From a bacterium (GTDB taxonomy: Bacteria > CSSED10-310 > JAJRTK01): a stretch of 41,638 bases of DNA. Below are positions 25,554 to 32,758 of the stretch, piece by piece. Position numbers and translations under genes: made by a program. Position 1 is the stretch's first letter, and the number at the start of each line of letters is the position of its first letter. The DNA lies in the NCBI GenBank assembly GCA_024278345.1, contig JAJRTK010000270.1, positions 1 to 41,638 on the forward strand, read 5' to 3'. The notes below the pieces were generated by a model, which saw nothing but the letters and a program-made list of their open reading frames with translations, did not search any database and was not told where the DNA came from.

Positions 25554-27053
25554 TCAGGCGGTCTGTTTCCGTCCGATTCCGTATTCTTTCAGCCGGCGGT
25601 AAAGAGTGCGCCGGGGCATTTTGAGGAGCTTCGCGGCAGCGACTTTGTTGCCTCCGGTCATCTGGAGGACGCGCAGAATGTGGGTACGCTCCACGGCAGC
25701 GAGGTCGAGAGTCTGTTCCGAAGGCTTCGCGGAAAAAGAAGCTTTCCCACCGGATTCCCGGGTTGCATCGGGCGCCGGCGTGCCGTTCTCTTGCATGGGG
25801 CGAACCTCAGACACCCCCCTGGCCTGGACCGCTTCGAGGACCTCTTGAGGTAGATGATCGAGGGTAATGGTACCGGAAGACAAGATGACAGCGCGCTCCA
25901 AAACATTGAACAGCTCGCGCACGTTCCCGGGCCATCGGTAGGCGGCCAAGGCTTCCAGTGCTTCGGGTTGGATTCGGTAATCGCGGGCCCGAGAGATCGG
26001 CGCGGTTGTTTGGAAGTGGTTCGCCAGCAGAGGAATGTCCTCCAGCCGGTCTCGCAAGGGCGGGATCTCGATGTGGAAAACGTTGAGGCGGTAGTAGAGA
26101 TCGGTACGGAAAGAGCCTTCGAGGGTCATCTTGTGGAGGTTCCGGTTCGTGGCGGCCAGGAAACGGACGTTGACGGTGAGTTCTCGCTCTCCGCCTACGG
26201 GCCGAACGGTCCCGGACTCCAGAACCCGAAGGAGCTTTGCCTGTGCGGCAAGGGGCATCTCACCGATCTCGTCGATAAAGAGGGTTCCCTTGTCAGCGAG
26301 CTCCAGCGCTCCCCGGCGAGGCTCGGCGGCGCTGGTGAAAGCGCCGCGAACATGCCCGAACAGCTCGCTCTCCACCAGACCTTCGGGAATAGCGCCGGCG
26401 TGGAGAACCACGAAGCTGCCTCCCGACCGGGAGCTACCGTGGTGGAGCGCCCGCGCGACGAGTTCCTTGCCCGTGCCGCTTTCCCCAAGGACGAGGACCG
26501 TCGATTCCGTGGCTGCAACCCGTTCCACGAGTCGTCGAACCTCGACAATGGCACCGGAAGTTCCCACGAGCTCTGCCGAGGGTTCGATCCGCCGGATTTG
26601 TTCTCGAAGGCGCGTGCTTTCCAGCCAAAGCCGACGCTTCTCCAGCGCGCCTGCAACCGCGTCCTCCAGCTCTGATAGTCTACACGGCTTGAGCAGATAG
26701 TCGTAGGCACCCTTTTTCATGGCTCCCACAGCCGTCTCCACCGTCGCGTGCCCCGTGATCAGGATCACCTCGAGCCCAGAATCAATTTCTTGGAGTCTCT
26801 CCAGAAGCTCGATGCCGCTCATTCCGGGCATTTTCATATCGACAAGAGCAACGTCGAAGCTCCTTCGCCTGGCCAATGTGGCGGCGGCTTCACCATCTGC
26901 CGCGCTGGTGACATGGTGCCCCAAATCTTCCAAATGTTCGGCGACAACGGTGCGAAAATCCTCTTCATCGTCAACGACCAAGAGTCTGCCCTCTTCCAGT
27001 CCCGAAACTTCCGGCAGCTTATTGCCACGATGTTTTTTTGTTCCTTTTTTCAC
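25554..27053 (-). CDS. sigma-54-dependent response regulator, NtrC/ZraR type
   Basis: The 499-residue protein has a receiver domain (LLVVDDEEDFRT, phosphorylatable Asp in VALVDMKMPGMSG, Lys in YDYLLKPCR), an AAA+ domain (Walker A GESGTGKELVARAL, Walker B LFIDEIGEM, then RFLAATNRNL and YRWPGNVREL) and a C-terminal Fis-type helix-turn-helix (GGNKVAAAKLLKMPRRTLYRRL). When phosphorylated it should open sigma-54 promoters. The loop that touches sigma-54 reads GAFTSA, not GAFTGA. The GTG at 27053 with GGAGG eight bases upstream is preferred to a TTG at 27077. It lies 40 bp after the kinase gene, with which it is probably co-transcribed. Confidence 0.94.
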   Translation of the reverse strand: MKKGTKKHRGNKLPEVSGLEEGRLLVVDDEEDFRTVVAEHLEDLGHHVTSAADGEAAATLARRRSFDVALVDMKMPGMSGIELLERLQEIDSGLEVILITGHATVETAVGAMKKGAYDYLLKPCRLSELEDAVAGALEKRRLWLESTRLREQIRRIEPSAELVGTSGAIVEVRRLVERVAATESTVLVLGESGTGKELVARALHHGSSRSGGSFVVLHAGAIPEGLVESELFGHVRGAFTSAAEPRRGALELADKGTLFIDEIGEMPLAAQAKLLRVLESGTVRPVGGERELTVNVRFLAATNRNLHKMTLEGSFRTDLYYRLNVFHIEIPPLRDRLEDIPLLANHFQTTAPISRARDYRIQPEALEALAAYRWPGNVRELFNVLERAVILSSGTITLDHLPQEVLEAVQARGVSEVRPMQENGTPAPDATRESGGKASFSAKPSEQTLDLAAVERTHILRVLQMTGGNKVAAAKLLKMPRRTLYRRLKEYGIGRKQTA

Positions 27054-27093
27054 GATTCGACCCTCCGAACTCCTCAATCACAAACCTGCTCCA

Positions 27094-28665
27094 TCAGTTG
27101 CTACGGACTTGGCAAGGAAGAAAAACTTCGAAGCGAGCTCCATTCCCAACTTCGGAGACCACTTCCATGCGTCCTCCAAGCTGTTCCAAAAGAGCCTGAC
27201 AGATGCTCAATCCCAGCCCCGTCCCCTTACCAGCGGGCTTGGTCGTGTAGAAGGGACGGAAGATCCGCTGGGCTTCCTCGTACCCGATCCCCGGACCGCT
27301 GTCGGTTACGGATAGGCGGACAAAGGTTTCGTGGTCCACAGCCTCGATCACTACGGAATCCCCTGATTCAGTAACATCGAGAGCATTGGACAGGAGGTTG
27401 ACCAGCACCTGCGCCACTGAGTCGGGGTCGGTGACCAGGTCGGGCAATCCATCCTCCATCTGGAGCGCGATGGAGACACCGCGGGTCTCCGCGTCGGCCT
27501 CCACCACGGCCATCGCCTCGTTGACCACATCCTTTAGATGGATTCGCCGAGGTTTGAACGGTTTTTCTCGCGCAAAGCTCAAGAGGCTCCGCGTGATTTG
27601 CTTGCAGCGATCGGTGTTTCTAAGGATCCTCTCCAGGTGGCTTGGAAGCCGGCGCTTCAACCTGTCGTCATCTCGTTCCATCAGGTCGAGTAACTTCTCC
27701 GCCGACGCCGCCACCGATGCAAGGGGGTTGTTCAGACCGTGGGCCAAGCCCGCGGCCAGCTCTCCCACCGCGGCCAAGCGGTGGGCTCGAACGAGCTGAG
27801 CTGTCCGCGACTGGATTTCGCCTTCAAGAGTTCGTGCGTGCTCTTCTATCTGTCGGCGAGATTTCCCCAATTCATTCATGGCTTCAGCGTAGGCATTTCG
27901 GACTTCCCCCAGCTCATCGGTGCCCAACTTGGGAAGCGCCATTTGTGGCCCTCCACGCTTCACTTGTTCCATGGCACGACGGAGCAGGGCCAAGCGGCGA
28001 ATGACGATTCGATCGACCAAAAAATTCACCGCCACCGCCAAGACAAGGGCCAGCACCAACGAAAACCCCAAGTTTCGCGCCAAGGACTCCCAAGCAAGCT
28101 TCGTGATCGTGTCGTAGGGCTCGAGATAGAGCAAAGACCACCCCATCTCTCCATGCCCGGCGTAACCGGAAAGCGATTCCCTCAGAAACAGGTAGGACTC
28201 CCCGGCCAATCCAACCGTCCTAAACTTGTCCGAGCTTTTCTGAGGCGCCTTCCAACTCGCCACGACGTCAGGCGGTATTTCTCGGCCCATCCAATCGGGC
28301 TCCGTGCTTGCCATCACGACTTCCCTTGGATCGAGCATGAGCAGGATGTGGCGCCCGCTCCGCTGATGGTCGAATCGCCGCATATGTCGATCCACGGCCG
28401 CGGAAAACTGAGACAGCGCCTGTTGCGCCCTGGATCGGTCTTCCATGGAATCTACAAAAGAAAGGATGGCCGCGACGTTTTCACCCATGTGCGCGTGGAG
28501 CTGATCCATGAGCATCCGTGTTTCGATGCGGTATCGCCAGAGGGAAGAGAGGAGGGAGACAAGGAAGATTGCCGCTGAGGTCGCCAGTCCGATTCGCCGG
28601 CCCAGGGCGCTATAGCCGAACCGCCGGCCAACTGGGCTGGAGGAGCCAAAGGAATTCCCGCTCAT
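27094..28665 (-). CDS. membrane sensor histidine kinase (ZraS/NtrB-like)
   Basis: The roughly 523-residue protein has a first helix (IGLATSAAIFLVSLLSSLW), a periplasmic sensing region of about 140 residues, a second helix (LGFSLVLALVLAVAVNFLVD), a HAMP-like linker, a His box (ELAAGLAHGLNNPLASVA), and an ATP-binding domain with N box (NLLSNALDV), G1 (DSGPGIG) and G2 (GKGTGLGLSI). The residue after the phospho-His is Gly where Glu or Asp is usual. The ATG at 28665 is chosen because the predicted sigma-54 promoter starts transcription near 28711, too close to the other in-frame starts (28704 and 28716). From its position it probably senses envelope metal. Confidence 0.92.
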   Translation of the reverse strand: MSGNSFGSSSPVGRRFGYSALGRRIGLATSAAIFLVSLLSSLWRYRIETRMLMDQLHAHMGENVAAILSFVDSMEDRSRAQQALSQFSAAVDRHMRRFDHQRSGRHILLMLDPREVVMASTEPDWMGREIPPDVVASWKAPQKSSDKFRTVGLAGESYLFLRESLSGYAGHGEMGWSLLYLEPYDTITKLAWESLARNLGFSLVLALVLAVAVNFLVDRIVIRRLALLRRAMEQVKRGGPQMALPKLGTDELGEVRNAYAEAMNELGKSRRQIEEHARTLEGEIQSRTAQLVRAHRLAAVGELAAGLAHGLNNPLASVAASAEKLLDLMERDDDRLKRRLPSHLERILRNTDRCKQITRSLLSFAREKPFKPRRIHLKDVVNEAMAVVEADAETRGVSIALQMEDGLPDLVTDPDSVAQVLVNLLSNALDVTESGDSVVIEAVDHETFVRLSVTDSGPGIGYEEAQRIFRPFYTTKPAGKGTGLGLSICQALLEQLGGRMEVVSEVGNGARFEVFLPCQVRSN

Positions 28666-28709
28666 GTGATCACCGATCTCCCTAAAATAGAACCTCTGCG
28701 ACATTTCTT

Positions 28710-28738
28710 TTGGCACCAGTGCGCAAAAGACGTGCCAA
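28710..28738. promoter_or_regulatory. 7-bp inverted repeat overlapping the kinase promoter
   Basis: TTGGCAC (28710-28716) and GTGCCAA (28732-28738) are perfect inverted arms with a 15-base spacer. One arm contains the -24 element of the minus-strand sigma-54 promoter. It may be an operator or a leader hairpin. Confidence 0.4.
28722..28737 (-). promoter_or_regulatory. sigma-54 (-24/-12) promoter of the kinase/regulator pair
   Basis: The minus strand reads TGGCAC, five bases (GTCTT), then TTGCG: a near-perfect match to the RpoN consensus, including GG-N10-GC. Transcription would begin near 28711, giving a leader of about 45 bases before the kinase ATG at 28665. A sigma-54 activator encoded in the same operon suggests self-regulation. 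Confidence 0.75.
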
Positions 28739-28890
28739 CACCAAAGCAGACATTTTTTCAGTTCCTGGTCTTGTTTTCCCGGGTTCCTTGATCACCGGGT
28801 GGGCTGTGGCTTGGGAAGGCCGCGCCAGGCTGAGGTCCGTTTGGATGGATCAGATCCGGCCCTGCAAAGGAAAAGGGTCCGGGGGTGTCA

Positions 28891-28905
28891 GGGCCAGATT
28901 GGCCC
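28891..28905. promoter_or_regulatory. palindrome, candidate activator site
   Basis: GGGCCA, GAT, TGGCCC is a perfect inverted repeat with 6-bp arms. It lies about 155 bp upstream of the kinase -24 element and 200 bp upstream of the efflux one, a distance range used by NtrC-type activators. Assignment is by position only. Confidence 0.35.
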
Positions 28906-29035
28906 AGATTGGGATGATTTGGCACACCCGCCACTGGCAGCCCCGTCTCTAGCAGCCCGGAGATGATTTTAACTACATTTCATTGCTAAAGCATGGTTTG
29001 TCGGAAGGAAAAGTGTGCCGTTTTGGCAATGCCGC

Positions 29036-29047
29036 TCTCTCGAGAGA
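29036..29047. promoter_or_regulatory. 12-bp perfect palindrome, candidate activator site
   Basis: TCTCTCGAGAGA is a perfect 12-bp palindrome ending 60 bp before the efflux -24 element, a plausible upstream activating position. It could equally be chance or a site for another regulator. Confidence 0.35.
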
Positions 29048-29107
29048 TCCGTTGTCATTCTATTTTATCCTGTTATTTCATGGCATTACCATGATCCAGA
29101 GAATGAC

Positions 29108-29123
29108 TGGCACGTTCTTCGCT
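29108..29123 (+). promoter_or_regulatory. sigma-54 (-24/-12) promoter of the metal-efflux genes
   Basis: TGGCAC, five bases (GTTCT), then TCGCT keeps the GG-N10-GC spacing, with one departure from TTGC. It is identical at 12 of 16 positions to the kinase-facing element on the other strand. Transcription would start near 29133, about 68 bases before the first efflux gene. Confidence 0.65.
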
Positions 29124-29200
29124 AATGGGGGTGGGACCGAGGATTCACCTGATGTGAGTGCGAAGCCGATTGACTTGTTACTGGAAGGGATGTGAGAGCC

Positions 29201-29656
29201 GTGGAAAAGCCAACTCTGTCGAACAAGATCCTGTGGACGGCGCTGCTCTTGGTTCTGGGCCTTGGCTACCTCCTGGCGGTGATACAGATCATCGTAACGA
29301 CGGGAGTGACTCCGGGGGCAATTCTGGAGCATTTTCGGGGCGATGGGGAGATGATTCAAGCGATGGATCTGGATCGGTTGGTGATGCTTTCTCATGTCCA
29401 CTTGCTGGGAATGCCGCTCATCGTCTTTCCGGCTGCTTGGATCTTCAGCCAGAGCCAGTTTGGGGAGCGGTTCAAGGCGACCCTCATCGGCGCGGCCTTT
29501 CTTGGAATCGTCCTTGATGTCGGTTCCTGGTGGGGACTCCGCTACGTGGGCGGAATGATGGTGGCTCCTCTTATTCTTGGAGGCGCTCTGTTGGGCGTCA
29601 GCTTTGCGAGCATGACCCTGCTCAGCCTCATGACAATTTGGAGAACGAAATCATGA
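29201..29656 (+). CDS. four-helix membrane protein of unknown function
   Basis: I do not recognise the family. The roughly 151-residue product has about four hydrophobic helices: ILWTALLLVLGLGYLLAVIQ, VHLLGMPLIVFPAAWIF, ATLIGAAFLGIVLDVGSWWG and LILGGALLGVSFASMTLLSL. The segment MLSHVHLLGM puts two His and Met residues at a membrane edge, which could bind metal or heme. GTG at 29201 has AAGGGA ten bases upstream; GTG at 29192 is the alternative. It is the first gene after the sigma-54 promoter, and its stop overlaps the next start (ATGA), so a role in the metal response is inferred from position only. Confidence 0.75.
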   Translation: MEKPTLSNKILWTALLLVLGLGYLLAVIQIIVTTGVTPGAILEHFRGDGEMIQAMDLDRLVMLSHVHLLGMPLIVFPAAWIFSQSQFGERFKATLIGAAFLGIVLDVGSWWGLRYVGGMMVAPLILGGALLGVSFASMTLLSLMTIWRTKS

Positions 29657-30282
29657 AGAAACTCTTGTCCCTTGCCAGTTTGGCGCTTTTTCTCACTGCA
29701 TTTTCGGTGAGTGCCCACAAATCGGTGGCAACTCAATCTGAACGTCAAGTCCTGGCCAGCATTCTTCCCAATGGTGAGAAAGCGTCACCAGAAACCATCG
29801 AGTGGCACGGGGCATCAGAAGAATTGGTTGCCAAGATCCCGCGTCTGAAAAAGCTGTCACTGGCGAATGCTTCGGAAAAAGGAGGCGAGAGCGCCGTTCA
29901 TCTGGCCCGGTTCACCGTGCAGGGCGACTGGGGCCCCATCGAGGCGCTTGCGGCAATCCAGGACGGGAAGCTCCTTGGCCTCGGCATCCTCTCGTTCACC
30001 AAGCACAAGGGCGACATCGTGACGAAGGAGGTTTTTCTCCGACAATTTCGCGGGTTGAAGCTCGCCACGATTCGAGCGGCCAAATTGAAAAAGATCCCGG
30101 CGGAGCCTTTGGCTGTGGAGGCGCTTCGCGCCGGGCTCATTGGAGTGAATTCCGCCTTGGAAAATGCCGGTTCGGAAGGAGAAGATCACCATGGTGGCAA
30201 GGAAGGTCATCATGGCGGCGATGCTTCAATGCCCAAGCACCACGATGACGGGCATTCCGAGAAGGGCGGAGGCCACCGGTAA
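29653..30282 (+). CDS. exported His-rich protein, possible FMN-binding-like fold
   Basis: The 209-residue protein starts with a clear signal peptide (MKKLLSLASLALFLTAFSVSAHK). The middle (VHLARFTVQGDWGPIEALAAIQDGKLLGLGIL, then FLRQFRGLK) loosely resembles the FMN_bind domain of RnfG/NosR, but the usual SGAT attachment motif is absent. The last 40 residues are His-rich (EDHHGGKEGHHGGDASMPKHHDDGH), as in periplasmic metal-binding proteins. Its ATG overlaps the upstream stop by 4 bp. It probably binds copper or another soft metal before export; any redox role is a guess. Confidence 0.8.
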   Translation: MKKLLSLASLALFLTAFSVSAHKSVATQSERQVLASILPNGEKASPETIEWHGASEELVAKIPRLKKLSLANASEKGGESAVHLARFTVQGDWGPIEALAAIQDGKLLGLGILSFTKHKGDIVTKEVFLRQFRGLKLATIRAAKLKKIPAEPLAVEALRAGLIGVNSALENAGSEGEDHHGGKEGHHGGDASMPKHHDDGHSEKGGGHR

Positions 30283-30372
30283 AATCCTGACACCTCCGCC
30301 ACACCAAGCGGATCACTTTTTTCCGTCGCCGACCAGAGGTTTCTGGCCACTAGACCGAGAGGAAACGACGCA

Positions 30373-32736
30373 ATGTCCGATTCATGTTGTCATCATTCCG
30401 CAGCCGAAAAGGTCGATAAGGGTCTGGCGATGCGCCAGCCAGAGAGCGCTTTGGAAGGCAAGGAAGGTTCAGGCGAGGATCGTTGCCACCATTCGAAGGC
30501 AGAGAAGGCAAAGAGTCAATATACCTGCCCCATGCACCCGGAGGTTCGGAAGCCCAAGCCGGGCTCCTGCCCGGAGTGCGGCATGGAGTTGGAGCCTGTC
30601 CATCCTCTGCCAGCGGCGGGGAAAACCGAATACACCTGTCCCATGCACCCGGAAATTGTTACCGATGAGCCGGGTTCATGCCCCATCTGCGGGATGGCGC
30701 TAGAGGCCCGAACGGTGGAGATCGAACCGGAAAACGCCGAACTCCTGGACATGCGCCGCCGTTTCTGGGTGAGTGCTGTTCTGACCTTGCCGGTTTTTGT
30801 CACGGCCATGGCGGAGGCGATTCCTGGTGTGTCACTGGAAAGAGTCGCTTCCCCTCAATCGCTGGCACTCTTTCAGATGCTGCTAGCCACTCCCGTCGTC
30901 CTATGGGGTGGCTGGCCCTTCTTTGTCCGCGGGGTTCGCTCGGTGGTGACGCTGAAACTCAATATGTTCACTCTCATCAGTTTGGGCATTGGCGTCGCCT
31001 GGGTGTACAGCGTCGTGGCGACCTTGCTGCCCGGGATCTTTCCAGCCTCATTCCGGGGCGCGACTGGTGGGGTGGCCGTCTACTTTGAAGCTGCGGCAGT
31101 CATCACCACGTTGGTTCTTTTGGGTCAGGTCCTGGAGTTGATGGCCCGGAGTCAGACAAGTGCGGCTATCCGGGCGCTTCTGGGACTTGCCCCCAAGGTT
31201 GCCCGGCGACTCAATTCCGATGGAAGCGAGGAAGATGTTCCATTGGACCAGGTTCAGGTGGGCGACAAGTTGCGGGTTCGACCGGGCGAAAAAATCCCCG
31301 TGGACGGCACGGTCTTGGAGGGCGCCAGCTCCGTGGACGAAGCAATGGTCACAGGAGAACCCATGCCGGTCCAAAAATCCGCGGGTGACAAGGTCATCGG
31401 CGCCACGGTGAACGGGACGGGCGGCATGGTGGTTCAGGCTGATCGAGTTGGCTCCGACACACTTCTTTCGCAAATCATCCAGATGGTGGCGGAGGCACAG
31501 CGCAGTCGCGCCCCCATTCAAAAGCTTGCGGATCGTGCGGCGGCCTACTTTGTTCCGGCGGTCATCGCGGCCTCGGTTCTCACTTTTGCCATTTGGGGCA
31601 TTTGGGGACCCGAGCCCAGGATGGCCTTTGCGCTGATCAATGCGGTGGCCGTGCTGATCATTGCCTGTCCTTGCGCCTTGGGCCTGGCGACCCCCATGTC
31701 GATCATGGTGTCGACGGGAAAGGGGGCAACGGCGGGAGTTCTCTTCAAAAACGCCGAGGCCATCGAGGTCTTGCGAAAGGTGGATACGCTTGTGGTCGAT
31801 AAGACGGGAACCCTCACCCAGGGCAAGCCGAAACTCGTCTCCATCGTTCCCGCCAGCCACTGGAACGAGGAAGAATTGCTGAGGCTTGCCGCCAGTCTTG
31901 AGCGGGGCAGCGAGCATCCTCTGGCCGAAGCCATCGTCCAAAGTGCCGAGGATCGGAAAGTAACCCTTGCAAAGACCCATGAATTTGACTCCTTGACCGG
32001 AAGAGGCGTCATGGGGACCGTGGACAGCCGCAAGATTGTCCTTGGCAACCTCCGCCTCATGGATGAACAAGGGGTTTCTACCGGTGAGTTGCTACAAAAA
32101 GCAGAATCTCTCCGGACAGAGGGACAAACCGTGATGTTCACGGCCATCGACGGGAGGCTTGCGGGTCTTCTTGGCGTCGCCGATCCCATCAAAGAGACGA
32201 CCCCGGCGGCCATTGAGCGGTTGCACAAAGAGGGAATCCATGTGGTCATGCTCACGGGAGACAGCAAGACCACGGCGAAAGCGGTAGCCGCCAGGTTGGG
32301 GATCGACGACGTGGTGGCCGAAGTTTTGCCGGACCAGAAAGCCGAGGCTGTCCGCCGGTTCCAAAAAGAGGACCGTATTGTCGCCATGGCTGGCGATGGG
32401 ATCAACGATGCTCCGGCTCTGGCCCAAGCAAACGTCGGAATCGCCATGGGCACGGGCACCGATGTCGCCATGGCCAGTGCAGGCATCACCCTTATCAAGG
32501 GCGACTTGGGAGGGATTGTCCGAGCGCGCACCCTTTCGAGGGCAACCATGCGCAATATCCAGCAGAACCTCTTCTTTGCCTTCATCTACAATACGCTTGG
32601 GATACCGGTTGCCGCCGGGGTTCTCTACCCTGTCTTCGGTCTCTTGCTTAGCCCCATGATCGCGGCGGCTGCCATGAGCTTCAGCTCGCTCTCGATCATC
32701 GTCAACGCGCTACGGCTCCGATCACTCCAAGTCTAG
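30373..32736 (+). CDS. copA: copper-translocating P-type ATPase (P1B-1), CopA/SilP-like
   Basis: This 787-residue pump has an N-terminal tail with two CHHSxAEK motifs (residues 5-13 and 38-45), then two heavy-metal-binding domains of the YTCPMHPE...CPxCGM type (about 50-75 and 87-113), not ferredoxin-like CxxC domains. The catalytic core is complete: TGE loop (VTGEPMPV), CPC in the membrane (432-434), DKTGTLTQG with phosphorylated Asp476, the SEHPLAEAI nucleotide motif and [10 protein letters not shown]. The late helices have YN and MSFSSLS, as in Cu(I) pumps. It moves Cu(I) or Ag(I) out of the cytoplasm to the periplasm, where the RND system takes over. AGAGGA precedes the ATG. Confidence 0.93.
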   Translation: MSDSCCHHSAAEKVDKGLAMRQPESALEGKEGSGEDRCHHSKAEKAKSQYTCPMHPEVRKPKPGSCPECGMELEPVHPLPAAGKTEYTCPMHPEIVTDEPGSCPICGMALEARTVEIEPENAELLDMRRRFWVSAVLTLPVFVTAMAEAIPGVSLERVASPQSLALFQMLLATPVVLWGGWPFFVRGVRSVVTLKLNMFTLISLGIGVAWVYSVVATLLPGIFPASFRGATGGVAVYFEAAAVITTLVLLGQVLELMARSQTSAAIRALLGLAPKVARRLNSDGSEEDVPLDQVQVGDKLRVRPGEKIPVDGTVLEGASSVDEAMVTGEPMPVQKSAGDKVIGATVNGTGGMVVQADRVGSDTLLSQIIQMVAEAQRSRAPIQKLADRAAAYFVPAVIAASVLTFAIWGIWGPEPRMAFALINAVAVLIIACPCALGLATPMSIMVSTGKGATAGVLFKNAEAIEVLRKVDTLVVDKTGTLTQGKPKLVSIVPASHWNEEELLRLAASLERGSEHPLAEAIVQSAEDRKVTLAKTHEFDSLTGRGVMGTVDSRKIVLGNLRLMDEQGVSTGELLQKAESLRTEGQTVMFTAIDGRLAGLLGVADPIKETTPAAIERLHKEGIHVVMLTGDSKTTAKAVAARLGIDDVVAEVLPDQKAEAVRRFQKEDRIVAMAGDGINDAPALAQANVGIAMGTGTDVAMASAGITLIKGDLGGIVRARTLSRATMRNIQQNLFFAFIYNTLGIPVAAGVLYPVFGLLLSPMIAAAAMSFSSLSIIVNALRLRSLQV

Positions 32737-32758
32737 CTTCGACCCACCGGGAACTTCC

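Noticed and set aside
28778-28799. CCCGG/CCGGG inverted arms as an activator site
   Set aside because: Arms are only 5 bp and common at this GC content.
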